Shown here piece after piece: positions 32,276 to 43,253 of a stretch of 64,000 nucleotides of DNA (the first letter of the stretch is position 1; the number at the start of each line of letters is the position of its first letter). The notes beneath the pieces were generated by a model that did no database searches, had not been told where the DNA came from, and worked only from the letters and a program-made list of their open reading frames with translations. The DNA comes from Micromonospora arborensis (GTDB taxonomy: Bacteria; Actinomycetota; Actinomycetes; Mycobacteriales; Micromonosporaceae). The translations under genes were made by a program, and so were the position numbers. Where the stretch lies: NCBI RefSeq assembly GCF_003205615.1, contig NZ_PYBV01000002.1:1-64000 (forward strand), in the 5' to 3' direction.

Positions 32276-34198
32276 ATGACCCACCTGACCGACCTGCTCG
32301 CCGCCGTCGCCGACGGTGTCGACCCTGGCCCCTTCGCGCTGCTGCGCCGCGACGGCGCGGACGAACTGGAGCTGTTCACCGGCCCGGTCGACACCGTCGA
32401 GCGGCTCGCGGACATCCCGCTGACGCCGGGCATCCCGGGGGCGCGGACGCTGGCCCTGGTGCCGTACCGGCAGATCACCGAACGCGGGTTCGCCTGCGTC
32501 GACGACGGTGCTCCGCTGGAGTGCCTCCAGGTCCGCGAGCATCGCCGGATCGCGCTGGCTGACGCTCTGGCCGCGCTGCCCGACGAACCGGTCCGCACCA
32601 TCGATGCGGCCTTCGACGTCAGCGACGAGGAGTACGCGCGGACGGTGCAGCGGGTGCTCGCCGAGGAGATCGGCCGCGGTGAGGGCGCGAACTTCGTCAT
32701 CCACCGCGCCCTGCACGCCACGGTGCAGGGCCCACCGCTGGTTGCCGCGCTGGCCGCGCTACGCCGGCTGCTGGTCGCCGAGCGCGGGGCGTACTGGACG
32801 TTCGTGGTGCACACCGGCACGCGGACGCTGGTCGGTGCCAGTCCGGAGCGGCACGTCAGCGTCGACGACGGGCTGGTGCTGATGAACCCGATCAGCGGCA
32901 CCTTCCGGAGCGCCGGTGGCACCGCGGACCGGGCGGCACTGCTGCGCTTCCTCGCCGACGAGAAGGAGGTCGAGGAGCTGTACATGGTGCTCGACGAGGA
33001 GTTGAAGATGATGGCCACCGTCGCCGAACACGGCGGCCAGGTGATCGGCCCGTACCTGAAGGAGATGTCGCACCTGGCGCACACCGAGTACCTGCTCGCC
33101 GGGCGCGGCACCCGTGACGTGCGGGAGGTGCTGCGCGAGACGATGTTCGCGCCCACCGTCACGGGCAGCCCGATGGAGAACGCCTGCCGGGTGATCGCCC
33201 GGCACGAACGCCGGGGCCGGGGCTACTACGCGGGCGTGCTGGCGCTGCTCGGTCACGACGAGACCGGCCGGCAGACACTCGACGCGCCGATCCTGATCCG
33301 TACCGCCGAGATCTTGCCCACCGGCCGGCTGCGGGTGCCGGTGGGAGCCACCCTCGTCCGACACTCGACGGCGGCCGGCGAGGTGGCCGAGACGCACGCC
33401 AAGGCGGCCGGTGTGCTGGCCGCGCTCGGCCTCGGGCCGGCGGCGCCCGCCGGCGGCCGCGGGCCGGTCGCGCGACTGGCCGACGACCCGGCGGTACGCG
33501 ACGCGCTGGCCGCCCGCAACGCACCGCTGGCCCGGTTCTGGCTGGATCAGCGGGCACCGGACGCGCCGGGGTTGCCCGGGTTGGTCGGTCGGCGGGTCCT
33601 GATCGTGGACAACGAGGACACGTTCACCGGGATGCTGGCTCACCAACTGGGCGCTCTGGGGCTCACGGTCACGCTGCGACCGTGGCACGTCGGCGGCCCG
33701 GTCGACTCGTACGACCTGGTGGTGGCGGGTCCCGGACCGGGTGACCCGGGCAGCCTGGACGAGCCGAAGATGGTGGCGTTGCGGAGGCTGCTGGCCGGGC
33801 TGCTGGCGACCGGCCGTCCCACCCTCGCGGTCTGCCTCGGCCATCAGGTCCTCGCCGGTCTGCTGGGGCTGACACTGCACCGCCGGGAGGCGACCTATCA
33901 GGGGTTGCAGCGGGACGTGGCGCTGTTCGGCCGGACCCGTCGGGTCGGGTTCTACTCGACGTTCACCGCCCGCGCCGAGGCGGACCGGCTGGCCACCGCG
34001 TACGGGCCGGTGGAGCTGGCTCGGGACGCCGGCGACGGCGCCGTGCACGCCCTACGGGGCCGCGGCTTCGCCGGGGTGCAGTTCCACCCGGAGTCGGTGC
34101 TCAGCCCGGACGGGCTCGCGGTGCTGGCCGAGCTGTTGAGTGACCTGCTGCCGGCGCCACGCGCCGACGAGCTGTCCGCCGCGGGTGGACGCGCATAG
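32276..34198 (+). CDS. trpEG: Fused anthranilate synthase (TrpE-TrpG type)
   Basis: The 640-residue protein joins a chorismate-binding domain (about 1-425) to a class I glutamine amidotransferase (about 440-630). The first part has VGASPERHVSV, PISGTFRSAG, DEELKMMATV and VTGSPMENACRVIARHERRGRGYYAG. The second has the nucleophile Cys520 in AVCLGHQV and QFHPESVLSPDG. The reaction is chorismate plus glutamine to anthranilate; phenazine PhzE enzymes share this architecture. The upstream Trp leader favours anthranilate synthase, as for the Streptomyces venezuelae trpEG gene, which is controlled by a trp attenuator. I do not see a clear LLES Trp-feedback motif at the N-terminus. No other trp gene is nearby. 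Confidence 0.85.
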   Translation: MTHLTDLLAAVADGVDPGPFALLRRDGADELELFTGPVDTVERLADIPLTPGIPGARTLALVPYRQITERGFACVDDGAPLECLQVREHRRIALADALAALPDEPVRTIDAAFDVSDEEYARTVQRVLAEEIGRGEGANFVIHRALHATVQGPPLVAALAALRRLLVAERGAYWTFVVHTGTRTLVGASPERHVSVDDGLVLMNPISGTFRSAGGTADRAALLRFLADEKEVEELYMVLDEELKMMATVAEHGGQVIGPYLKEMSHLAHTEYLLAGRGTRDVREVLRETMFAPTVTGSPMENACRVIARHERRGRGYYAGVLALLGHDETGRQTLDAPILIRTAEILPTGRLRVPVGATLVRHSTAAGEVAETHAKAAGVLAALGLGPAAPAGGRGPVARLADDPAVRDALAARNAPLARFWLDQRAPDAPGLPGLVGRRVLIVDNEDTFTGMLAHQLGALGLTVTLRPWHVGGPVDSYDLVVAGPGPGDPGSLDEPKMVALRRLLAGLLATGRPTLAVCLGHQVLAGLLGLTLHRREATYQGLQRDVALFGRTRRVGFYSTFTARAEADRLATAYGPVELARDAGDGAVHALRGRGFAGVQFHPESVLSPDGLAVLAELLSDLLPAPRADELSAAGGRA

Positions 34199-34283
34199 TC
34201 GCCCCGCCTCGGGGTAGGGCTGGATCGACCGGTGGCGTGGACGGGCCGAGAGCCCCCGCCCGCGCCACCGGTCGCAGTCGCCG

Positions 34284-34901
34284 TCACCCGGCCATGCCCA
34301 CCTTGAGCGCGGTGCCGATCTGCACCGCCCGCCGGGCGGTGAGCGCGCAGGCTCCGAGTGCCACGGAGTCCGGGGCGATCTCCCCGTTGTTGCTCGTGTG
34401 CGAGGCGCCGTACGGGTTGCCGGCGATGAACTGGCTGGTGTCGGTGTATCCGGGGGCGACCACGATGCCGCCCCAGTGGTAGAAGACGTTGAAGAGCGAG
34501 GTCAGCGTGGTTTCCTGCCCCCCGTGCACGGTTCCGGAGGAGGTGAAGCCCGCGTAGACCTTGTTGGCCAGCGCGCCCTGCGCCCAGAGCGGGCCGGACG
34601 TGTCGATGAACTGCTTCAGCTGAGCGGCGATGATGCCGTACCGGGTCGGTGCGCCGAGGATCACGACGTCGGCCCAGGACAGGTCGTCGAGCATCGCTTC
34701 GGGCACATCCTGGGTCTCCAGGTGGTGCGCCTGCCAGCCGGAGTTGGAGCGGATCGCCTCGTCCGGCGCCAACTCGCGCACCTTGCGCAGGCGCACGTCG
34801 GCGCCGGCGTCCCCGGCGGCCTCGCACACGGCCTGCGCCATCTGGTACGTGGTGCCGGTGGCGCTGTAATAGATCACCGCTACCTTGATCTGGGCAGCCA
34901 T
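34284..34901 (-). CDS. wrbA: WrbA-type NAD(P)H:quinone oxidoreductase
   Basis: The 205-residue flavodoxin-fold protein begins IKVAVIYYSATGTTYQMAQ, the FMN phosphate loop. Further WrbA features are ILGAPTRYGIIAAQLKQFID, GFTSSGTVHGGQETTL and the terminal RRAVQIGTAL. It should reduce quinones by two electrons. ATG 34901 follows AAGGGG. It stands alone. Confidence 0.92.
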   Translation of the reverse strand: MAAQIKVAVIYYSATGTTYQMAQAVCEAAGDAGADVRLRKVRELAPDEAIRSNSGWQAHHLETQDVPEAMLDDLSWADVVILGAPTRYGIIAAQLKQFIDTSGPLWAQGALANKVYAGFTSSGTVHGGQETTLTSLFNVFYHWGGIVVAPGYTDTSQFIAGNPYGASHTSNNGEIAPDSVALGACALTARRAVQIGTALKVGMAG

Positions 34902-35196
34902 CAGGTGTTCCCCTTCTCGTCTCGGGTCAGCTCCCGCGACTACCCGTTGGGCCCGACCTCTAACGGCAGCGCCCACGCGCTTGCCCGTACCGGTCCGCCG
35001 GGTTCAATTTTCAGCAACTTTTCCGACTGTTTCGGTCCCTCGACCCGTCCGGACCGCGATCCTGGAAAGCACCGGTGCCGGCGGGAACCAACCGTCGCCC
35101 CGCACCGCGCACCTGAACGGGGGATCGCGCTCCGCCAGCAACGGCGCTGGCGCAGCGCGATCAGGGGCCGCCCACCGTGCTCAACTGCCCCCGACC

Positions 35197-35223
35197 GCTG
35201 TTGCTGTTGCTGTTGCTGTTGCT
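35197..35223 (+). repeat. GCTGTT hexamer microsatellite
   Basis: Four tandem copies of the hexamer CTGTTG occur directly after the stop codon of the minus-strand fragment. Confidence 0.85.
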
Positions 35224-35354
35224 CAGCGGACCAGGGTGAGCAGCTCCGGGGTGACCCTGGGGGCCAACTCCGCGTCGGCCTCCACCACGCCCGGCAGCGA
35301 CCCACCCTCGCGTAGCGGGGTGACACAGCGGATCGCGGTGACCTGGCGGAGCAC
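35223..35354 (-). pseudogene. N-terminal fragment resembling HipA-family kinase
   Basis: GTG 35354 opens a 43-codon frame. Its first half (VTAIRCVTPLREGGSLPG, then VVEAD) closely follows the N-terminus of actinobacterial HipA-like kinases, which run to about 250 residues. Homology stops after VVEAD, and the next 16 residues (ELAPRVTPELLTLVR) end at a stop beside a microsatellite. Nothing of the kinase core is present. An internal deletion is the simplest explanation; a genuine small protein cannot be excluded. Confidence 0.5.
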
Positions 35355-35479
35355 GCCGCCCACCCTATTGTGACCGGTCGGGCAGGGCTGCTGCCCTGCC
35401 CGACCATGCCGGTCCCGCGAGCGCGACGCCTCTGGGTCGTGGTGACACCTCAGAGTCGGCACGCTCACGGGTGCGGGCG

Positions 35480-35872
35480 TCAGTCGAGCTTGTCGCGCAG
35501 TTTGTCGACCTGGGTCTGGAGGCGGTCCACCGCGTTCTCGTTGTTGACGAAGGTGGTGATGCCCGCGGCCAACCCCAGGCCGATCAGTACGGCCACGATG
35601 CTGAGCACGAGGCCGCCGATCGACACGCCACGGCCGGTGACCCCCGGTCGGCGGGCCATCTTGAGGCCGACGATGCCGAGGATGATCCCGATGATGCCGA
35701 GCACCAGCCCCAGCCAGGCGAGGATCGCCGTCAACGCACTGAACAGACCGGCCACCCCGAACACCAGGGCGAAGGTCGCGGCGGCGCTCGTCTTCGCCTG
35801 GCCGTCCATCCGATGGGTCCGGGACCCGGCCGGTGCGCCGGCACCCCGGGCCGGCTCGCTTGCGGCAGTCAT
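35480..35872 (-). CDS. DUF4190-like small membrane protein
   Basis: The 130-residue protein has a polar N-terminus, two long hydrophobic hairpins (about residues 30-70 and 80-108) rich in Gly/Ile/Leu, and a charged C-terminal helix (VDRLQTQVDKLRDKLD) that may coil. The pattern GLVLGIIGIILGIVGLKMARR fits DUF4190. It is divergent from the winged-helix gene. No function is assigned. Confidence 0.7.
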   Translation of the reverse strand: MTAASEPARGAGAPAGSRTHRMDGQAKTSAAATFALVFGVAGLFSALTAILAWLGLVLGIIGIILGIVGLKMARRPGVTGRGVSIGGLVLSIVAVLIGLGLAAGITTFVNNENAVDRLQTQVDKLRDKLD

Positions 35873-35992
35873 GAGGCTCCCTTCCGTACGCGCGGCGCGC
35901 GCACTTCCGGATGGCCGCCTTCCCCCTGCGGGCGCGGTTATGCCGCGTCCGGTGCCCTACCCTGGCGCAACCACCTCCGGGGAAGGAATCCG

Positions 35993-37111
35993 ATGACCAG
36001 GGACCTCACGGCATCCGAGGCGCTCGATCTGCGGATGACGAGCCTGCTGCTGCGGGAGCATCCGAGCGTCCGACCCGGTGGGGTCGCCGACGTGGTCGAG
36101 TGGTTCGGCGCGATGCAGGCCCAGGATCTGGCGAGTGGCCTGTGGTCGTTGGGCGCCCGCCTGCCGGGGCGGACCATCGTCGACGTGCAGGCGGCGCTGG
36201 AGCGCCGCGAGGCCCTTCGCACGTGGCCGATGCGAGGCACCGTGCACCTCATCCCACCCGCCGACGCCCGCTGGATGTTGGAGCTGACCGGCGTCCGCTC
36301 GCTGGCGGGCGCGGCGACCCGCCGGTCGCAGCTCGGGCTCAGCGACGCGGACGCGGACCGGGCGGTGGACGTGCTCGGCGCCGCGTTGGTCGGCGGGGGC
36401 CGACTCACCCGGGGGGAGTGTCTGGCGGCCCTTCGCGCGTCCGGTCTGGGGACCGACGGCCAGCGCGGCTACCACCTGCTCTGGTATGCGAGCGTGCGCG
36501 GGGTGACCTGCGTGGCACCGAACGTCGGCACCGAGCAGACCTTCGCTCTGCTCGACGAGTGGGCGCCCGAGCAACGCCACCTGGATCGGGACGAGGCGCT
36601 GGCCCTGCTCGCCCACCGCTACGCCCGCGGGCACGGGCCGGTCACCGCCCGCGAGTTCGCCGGCTGGAGCGGCCTCACCCTGACCGACGCGCGGCGCGGG
36701 CTGGCCGCCGCCGACGGGCTGCGGACGGTACGGGTGGCTGACGAGCCGATGCACGTCGACGCTGCGCTGGCCGACATCGCGGTGGCTGGCGCACGGGTAC
36801 CGCTGGACGACGTGCTGGCGCTGCCCGGGTTCGACGAGTACCTACTCGGTTACCGCGATCGCACGCTGATGCTCGACCCGGCGCACCAGGCGGCCGTGGT
36901 GCCGGGCAACAACGGCATCTTCCAGGCCACGGTGGTTCGCGCCGGCCGGGTGGTGGGGGTGTGGAAGCGCAAGATCGGCCGCACCGCGGTCACGGTGACG
37001 ATCCAGCCGCTGACGACGCTGGACGCCGCCGCACGTGTGCTGGTGGAGCGGGCGCTGGGGCGGTACGCCGACTTCCTCGGGCTGCCCGCCCGCTACGACT
37101 GGCTGGCCTGA
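35993..37111 (+). CDS. Winged-helix DNA-binding domain protein (HTH_42 / YcaQ-like)
   Basis: The 372-residue protein belongs to the HTH_42 group. It has WFGAMQAQDLASGLWSLGAR near residue 38, RTWPMRGTVHLIPP near 80, an HGPVTAREFAGWSGL element and the C-terminal LPGFDEYLLGYRDR...NGIFQATVV block. Relatives include DNA glycosylases that unhook crosslinks, but I cannot assign that activity here. ATG 35993 follows GGAAGGA. Confidence 0.82.
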   Translation: MTRDLTASEALDLRMTSLLLREHPSVRPGGVADVVEWFGAMQAQDLASGLWSLGARLPGRTIVDVQAALERREALRTWPMRGTVHLIPPADARWMLELTGVRSLAGAATRRSQLGLSDADADRAVDVLGAALVGGGRLTRGECLAALRASGLGTDGQRGYHLLWYASVRGVTCVAPNVGTEQTFALLDEWAPEQRHLDRDEALALLAHRYARGHGPVTAREFAGWSGLTLTDARRGLAAADGLRTVRVADEPMHVDAALADIAVAGARVPLDDVLALPGFDEYLLGYRDRTLMLDPAHQAAVVPGNNGIFQATVVRAGRVVGVWKRKIGRTAVTVTIQPLTTLDAAARVLVERALGRYADFLGLPARYDWLA

Positions 37112-37173
37112 CCGCCGCAGGGTCACCACGGGGGCCGGCGGGCGAGCCCACCGACCCCCGTCAGGTGGCACTG

Positions 37174-38382
<1,209 letters not shown>

Positions 38383-38392
38383 GACTACTCAC

Positions 38393-39229
38393 CTATCCCT
38401 TGACTGCGCCGGAGGTCAGGCCGGACACGATGCGACGCTGGAAGAAGAGGACGAACAGGATGATCGGAACGGTGATCACCACGGCGGCGGCGCAGATCGC
38501 CCCGGTGGGGTCCTCGAACTGCGACGCGCCGGTGAAGAACGACAACGCGGCCGGCACGGTGCGGGACCGCTCGGTGGAGGTCAGCGAGATGGCGAACAGG
38601 AAGTCGTTCCAGCAGAAGATGAAGACCAGAATCGCCGTGGTGAACAAGCCGGGCGCGGCCAGCGGTGCGATCACCCGCCGGAACGCCTGCCCCTGGGTGG
38701 CGCCGTCCATCTTCGCCGCCTTCTCCAGGTCCCACGGGATCTGCTTGAAGAACGCCGACAGCGTGTAGATCGCCAGCGGCAGCGCGAAGGTGATGTACGG
38801 CAGGATCAGTCCGGGCCAGGTGTCGAAGATCTTGAGCTGACGCTCGATCTCGAACAGCGGGGACACCAGCGACACCTGCGGGAACATCGCGATGAGCAGG
38901 GAGACGCCGACCAGCAGCCGCTTGCCGGGGAAGTCCAGTCGGCTGATCGCGTACGCGGCCATCGCACCGAGCACCACCGCGACCAGCGTGGCGATCAGCG
39001 CGATGCCGATCGAGTTGACCAGCGCCCGGACGAACTGGTCGGTTTCGAAGATCGTCCGGTAGTTGTCCAGCGTCCACTCCCGGGGGATGAATTTCCCGTC
39101 GGTGAGGGTGGCCGGCGTCTTGAACGACAGCGACGCGATCCACAGCACCGGGACCATCGCGAAGACGATCACGAGGACGTCCAGCAGACCCCAGCGCAGC
39201 TTCGCCCGCGTGGTGGTTTCGACAGCCAT
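38393..39229 (-). CDS. sugB: ABC transporter permease SugB
   Basis: The 278-residue permease has six predicted helices and the EAA loop [22 protein letters not shown], the coupling site for the ATPase. It is of the MalG type. It starts 1 nt after the sugA stop. Confidence 0.9.
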   Translation of the reverse strand: MAVETTTRAKLRWGLLDVLVIVFAMVPVLWIASLSFKTPATLTDGKFIPREWTLDNYRTIFETDQFVRALVNSIGIALIATLVAVVLGAMAAYAISRLDFPGKRLLVGVSLLIAMFPQVSLVSPLFEIERQLKIFDTWPGLILPYITFALPLAIYTLSAFFKQIPWDLEKAAKMDGATQGQAFRRVIAPLAAPGLFTTAILVFIFCWNDFLFAISLTSTERSRTVPAALSFFTGASQFEDPTGAICAAAVVITVPIILFVLFFQRRIVSGLTSGAVKG

Positions 39230-39230
39230 G

Positions 39231-40214
39231 TCAGCGCCTCTCCCCGTCGTCGCTGCCGGGGGCAGCGGTGCCGAACAGCTTCACGAAGACGAAGGCGATG
39301 ATCGCCACGGTGAGGAAGATCAGCACCGACATCGTCGAACCGATGCCGAGGTTGAGACCCCGGAGGAGGTTGTTGTAGGCGAGCATCGACACCGACGACG
39401 TCTCGTTGCCTCCGGCGGTCAGCACGAAGATGTTGTCGAAGACCCGGAACGCGTCCAGCGTGCGGAACAGCAGCGCGACCAGGATCGCCGGCTTCATCAC
39501 CGGCAGCATCACCTTCGTGAACTTCTGCCAGGCGGTCGCGCCGTCGGTGGAGGCCGCCTTGAGCAGGTCCTCCGGCACCAGCGCCAGCCCGGCCATCAGC
39601 AGCAACGCCATGAACGGGGTGGTCTTCCAGATCTCCGCGAGCATGATGATCGCCAGGGCGCTGGCCCGTTCGGTGAGCGGTGCGCCGTCGCTGAACAGGT
39701 CGGCCAGGTAACCGGTGCCGGGCGTCCAGGCGTACCGCCAGGAGAACGCGGCGACCACGGTGACGATCCCGTACGGGATCAGCGCCGAGGTCCGGACCAG
39801 GCCGCGGCCGACCAGGGTGCGGTGCATGATGATCGCCAGGCCCATGCCGAGCACCAGCTCGACGGCCACGGTGACCACCGTGATCAGCGTTGTCACCCCG
39901 AACGCGGTCCACCAGAACTCGTTGCTGAGCACGGTGACGTAGTTCTCCAGGCCGATGAACTCACGCTGGTCCGGGAAGCGCAGGTCGTAGCGCTGCAACG
40001 ACAACCAGAACGAATAGATGATCGGGTACGCGGTCACCAGGACCATGACCAGCGCGGCGGGCGCGCAGAGCAGCAGGCCGAGTTTGCGTTCAGCCTTCTT
40101 GTTCTCGCTCAACGGCGGCTTACGGCGACCGCCGCGTTGGGTGGGCACGGTGGCCCGCTGGCCGGTCTTCTCGACGGCGGCCTCGGCGCCGGTCGGCGCG
40201 GCGTTGATGCTCAT
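39231..40214 (-). CDS. sugA: ABC transporter permease SugA
   Basis: The 327-residue MalF-type permease has a long charged N-terminus (about 45 residues), six helices and the EAA loop [25 protein letters not shown] 40214 overlaps the lpqY stop in ATGA, indicating coupled translation. Confidence 0.9.
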   Translation of the reverse strand: MSINAAPTGAEAAVEKTGQRATVPTQRGGRRKPPLSENKKAERKLGLLLCAPAALVMVLVTAYPIIYSFWLSLQRYDLRFPDQREFIGLENYVTVLSNEFWWTAFGVTTLITVVTVAVELVLGMGLAIIMHRTLVGRGLVRTSALIPYGIVTVVAAFSWRYAWTPGTGYLADLFSDGAPLTERASALAIIMLAEIWKTTPFMALLLMAGLALVPEDLLKAASTDGATAWQKFTKVMLPVMKPAILVALLFRTLDAFRVFDNIFVLTAGGNETSSVSMLAYNNLLRGLNLGIGSTMSVLIFLTVAIIAFVFVKLFGTAAPGSDDGERR

Positions 40215-41497
40215 GGAAGCACCCCCTTCGACTGGAGGGCGTCGGCGATGGCGTCGCGCAGCTCGTCCGCGGTCTGCTGCGGGCGGATGCCCGACGGCGG
40301 GGACAGGATTGCCGACATCACGGTGGAGATGCTCTGGTAGGCCGGGGTCAGCGGACGCGTCGCCGGGTCCTTCAGCTCCTCCAGGATGGTGTCCTTCATC
40401 GGGTACGCCTCGGTCATCTCCGGGTCGTCGAAGACGGACTCGATGGTGGGCGGCACGCCGTCGTTGATGGCGGAGAACTTCTGGTGCTCGGCGCTACGGA
40501 GGCACCGGGCAGCCTCGAAGGACAGCTCCGGGTGCTTGGAGTAGGAGCTGACCGCCAGGTTGACCCCACCGATGGTGACCTTGCTGGGGGTGCCCCCGTC
40601 GATGCCGGGGATCCGGGCCCAGCCGACCTGCTTGGCCAGCTCCGGGTTCGCCTCCTGCAGGGCCGGGTAGACGAACGGCCAGTTCACCTGGAACGCGCCC
40701 GCGCCGGACTGGAACTCCAGCCGGACCGGGTCCTCGGTGGCGTTGCTGAACGACGGCGAGGTTACGCCCGACGTGGCGAAGCGTCGGAGCTGGTCCAGCG
40801 CCCGAACCGTGCCCTCGTCCATCTCGGCCTTCGTGCCGTCGTCGTTGAGGATCTTTCCACCGGCGCTCTCGGCCAGGGTGTTGTAGAGGACGACCAGACC
40901 CTCGTACTGGGCGCCCATGGTGAGCACCTGGTACGGCTTGCCCTGATCCTTCAACTGCTGGGCCGCGCTGATCATCTGGTCCCAGGTCGTCGGCGGCTGG
41001 GGCACCAGGTCCTTGCGGTACCAGAGCAGTTGGACGTTGGTGTTCTTCGGCGCGGCGTACAGCTTGTCTTCGTAGCGGGCAGTCTCCAGCGGCCCGGCGA
41101 GGGTGCCCTGCTCGACCTCGGCCTTGTCCTGGCCGGTCCACTCGCGGATCCAGTCGGCGCTGGCGAATTCCTGGGTCCAGGTCACGTCCAGGCCGAGCAG
41201 GTCCATCCCGCTGTCCTCGGCGGCCAGCCGGCGCACCATCTGCACCCGCTGGTCGTCGGCCTGCCGGGGCAGCACCCGGTAGGCGATCTCGTACCGCCCC
41301 TGGGCCTGCGCGTTGCAGTCGTCGACCACCTTCTGCAGGTTCTGCTCGGGCGGGTAGTACAGGTTGAGTGTCGGTGGGCCACCGGTGTCATCCGCGCCGC
41401 ACGCGGCCAGCGGCGCGACCAGCGCCAACGCGGCGGCCGCCGCTCCGAGCCGAACAATCGGCCGACGTCGGTGTCGAGCCGTTTCGGGGTCCGTCAT
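40211..41497 (-). CDS. lpqY: Trehalose-binding lipoprotein LpqY
   Basis: The 428-residue protein is the solute receptor of the importer. A twin-Arg-containing basic start is followed by a hydrophobic stretch and a lipobox LAAC at about residues 36-39, so it is lipid-anchored outside. Segments such as DLLGLDVTWTQEFASADW, NTNVQLLWYRKDLV, PSKVTIGGVNLAVS and the terminal RPLTPAYQSISTVMSAILSP align with mycobacterial LpqY at similar positions. That supports trehalose recycling as its role rather than generic maltose uptake. ATG 41497 follows GAGGGGGAGGGCG. Confidence 0.88.
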   Translation of the reverse strand: MTDPETARHRRRPIVRLGAAAAALALVAPLAACGADDTGGPPTLNLYYPPEQNLQKVVDDCNAQAQGRYEIAYRVLPRQADDQRVQMVRRLAAEDSGMDLLGLDVTWTQEFASADWIREWTGQDKAEVEQGTLAGPLETARYEDKLYAAPKNTNVQLLWYRKDLVPQPPTTWDQMISAAQQLKDQGKPYQVLTMGAQYEGLVVLYNTLAESAGGKILNDDGTKAEMDEGTVRALDQLRRFATSGVTSPSFSNATEDPVRLEFQSGAGAFQVNWPFVYPALQEANPELAKQVGWARIPGIDGGTPSKVTIGGVNLAVSSYSKHPELSFEAARCLRSAEHQKFSAINDGVPPTIESVFDDPEMTEAYPMKDTILEELKDPATRPLTPAYQSISTVMSAILSPPSGIRPQQTADELRDAIADALQSKGVLP

Positions 41498-41804
41498 CGC
41501 CCTCCCCCTCTCTTCGGCGAAAGACCGGGGAGGGGCCATCCGTGCCCCGGTGCACGGCGAGACATTTCCAAGCCGGCAAGCTGCGGAAACACTCCGGCCC
41601 GGATGCTCTGTGCGGCTACACTGCCCCACCCGTGAAGTCGCGAAACCTGGCGGTCACAGCGAGTGTCCGCGCGGCGAACCGCCGTCTTTGCCCTGCGCCG
41701 ACGCCATGCGTATCGGAAGGCGATGGGCCTGTCGCCAGGATCTGGTCGATGGCTTTCCAGTTCCGGTATATCGCGACGCCAAATAGCAGGGTATTATGTG
41801 CCGC
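41498..41804. promoter_or_regulatory. Divergent promoter region, lpqY / padR
   Basis: The gap contains no gene. TATTAT at 41792-41797 is a good -10 hexamer for padR; a start site about 7 nt downstream would fall at ATG 41805, so the padR transcript may be leaderless. Confidence 0.4.
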
Positions 41805-42182
41805 ATGGTAGCGGCAGAGAGTCAGCCGATCGATGACAGCGACCGGCAGACCCAACTCCTGCGGGGCGCGCTGGACATGTGCCTGCTGGCGCTGCTGGCG
41901 CGCGAGCCCGCGCACGGCTACGAGTTGGTTCGGCGGATGGAGACAGCCGGGTTCGGCGCGATCAGCTACGGCACCATCTATCCCCTACTGACCCGCATGC
42001 GTCGACTTGGCCTTGTCGCCCACGAACAGCAGGCCAGCCCCACCGGCCCACCCCGCAAGGTCTACGCGCTGACCGGGTCCGGCCGGACCCACCTGGACGC
42101 CTGGCAGAAACAGTGGAATCACTTCGCCGACACCGTCGGCGCCGTTCTCGACCCGCTCGACCACCGCCCCACGAGGAGTTGA
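41796..42182 (+). CDS. PadR-family transcriptional regulator
   Basis: The 128-residue protein has the PadR winged helix: LRGALDMCLLALLAREPAHGYELVRRM, YGTIYPLLTRMRRLGLV and a KVYALTGSGRTHLDAW wing. ATG 41796 is the first start; ATG 41805, three codons later, may be used if the transcript is leaderless. It is followed 2 nt later by a membrane protein gene, a common arrangement in which PadR controls its partner. Confidence 0.88.
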   Translation: MCRMVAAESQPIDDSDRQTQLLRGALDMCLLALLAREPAHGYELVRRMETAGFGAISYGTIYPLLTRMRRLGLVAHEQQASPTGPPRKVYALTGSGRTHLDAWQKQWNHFADTVGAVLDPLDHRPTRS

Positions 42183-42184
42183 CC

Positions 42185-42880
42185 ATGGACACCATCGACA
42201 GTCTTCTGGGCGAAGCCGACCAGGCGTGGCGCGCGTACGGGGTCGGTCCGGCCGACCGGGCGGCACTCGCCGCTGATCTGCGCCTCGACCTGCGGGCCGC
42301 GGCTGCCGACGGGGGCGATCCGGTGCGGTTGCTCGGCGGTGACGTCGCCGGCTTCGCACGACGGCTCGCCGACGAGGCCGGTGTCCGACGAGTGCGCAGC
42401 GACTACGGCCGCATTCTCGGCACCGCACTGATCGGCGCGATGGCCGGTGCGGTGCTCGGCTACGGCCTCCTGATGGCGGTCTACCCGATATTCGTCCGCG
42501 CGGTCGACATCCCCCGCTCGATCGACGTACCGATCCAGCTCGCCGTCGCCGTCGGATACGGCATACCGGCCGCCGTGGTCGCCGCGGGAGCGGTCATCGC
42601 GGTGCGGACCCGGCTACGCGACCTGCCCAAGATCCGGCGGACGGCTCGGTTGATGAGCGTCCTCGTGCCGGCGGCCGGCATCGTCATCACGCCGATCACC
42701 GTCGGCTTCGCCTGGGCCACCGACTACAGCACGGCACCGCCAGTGGTGGTCACGGAGATCGCCATGGTCCTGGCCGCGCTCGCAGGCGCCACGGTGCTGG
42801 CGCGTCGCTTGTCACTCCGCGAGGGCCGGCCCGCCTCCGACACCTCGCACCCGGACAGCACCAGAGTCAAACCCGCCTGA
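42185..42880 (+). CDS. PadR-linked membrane protein (HAAS-like N-terminus)
   Basis: The 231-residue protein has a helical cytoplasmic N-terminus (about 1-75: DSLLGEADQAWRAYG, LAADLRLDLRAAA, FARRLADEAG) resembling HAAS/DUF1700 domains. Four hydrophobic segments follow. ATG 42185 follows GAGGAG 2 nt after padR, so the two are co-transcribed. No enzymatic motif is visible. Confidence 0.75.
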   Translation: MDTIDSLLGEADQAWRAYGVGPADRAALAADLRLDLRAAAADGGDPVRLLGGDVAGFARRLADEAGVRRVRSDYGRILGTALIGAMAGAVLGYGLLMAVYPIFVRAVDIPRSIDVPIQLAVAVGYGIPAAVVAAGAVIAVRTRLRDLPKIRRTARLMSVLVPAAGIVITPITVGFAWATDYSTAPPVVVTEIAMVLAALAGATVLARRLSLREGRPASDTSHPDSTRVKPA

Positions 42881-42929
42881 CGGTACGAGCAGCGCCAACT
42901 CTGGAGTATGACAGGTGTAAGCTGCGCGT

Positions 42930-43253
42930 ATGACAGAGCCTCAGCGCCGCTTCACGATCTCCGTCCCCCCAGATGTGGGTCAGATCCTGGAGAGCCAGGG
43001 CAACCGTATGGCCAGTGCCTACGTCACCGAGTCGGTGCGTCGGCGCAGGCGGGTGGAGCAGCACAAGGAGTTGCTGCTCGCCGCCGGCATTCACGTCACC
43101 GAGCAGGGTGTCGCCGAGGCTCGGGCCCGCCGCCTGGGCGTGGAAGCCGAGTGGCCCTCGGAGCGGTTCGAGGCGGAGCGCGCCAAGATCCGCGCCGCCA
43201 TGGAGGCCGAGATGAACGGCGACGATGCTGCTCCCCGCGCCGACGCCGCATGA
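42930..43253 (+). CDS. Putative antitoxin (ribbon-helix-helix-like)
   Basis: The 107-residue protein starts RRFTISVPPDVGQILESQG, a strand-helix pattern as in ribbon-helix-helix antitoxins. A long charged helical C-terminus follows (EAEWPSERFEAERAKIRAAM). Its stop overlaps the next start in ATGA. Size, coupling and order fit a type II antitoxin placed before a PIN-like toxin. This is inference from architecture. Confidence 0.55.
   Translation: MTEPQRRFTISVPPDVGQILESQGNRMASAYVTESVRRRRRVEQHKELLLAAGIHVTEQGVAEARARRLGVEAEWPSERFEAERAKIRAAMEAEMNGDDAAPRADAA

Larger units (their letters stand above)
34902..35479. other. Intergenic region with decayed gene fragment and microsatellite
   Basis: This 578-bp gap between the wrbA start and the DUF4190-like gene contains no intact gene. 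It includes a short minus-strand frame resembling the N-terminus of HipA-like kinases (35223-35354) and a hexamer repeat at 35197-35223. Confidence 0.55.

Noticed and set aside
32276..34198. PhzE of a phenazine cluster
   Set aside because: The architecture fits, but no other phz gene is near and the upstream leader has tandem Trp codons, so anthranilate synthase is more likely.
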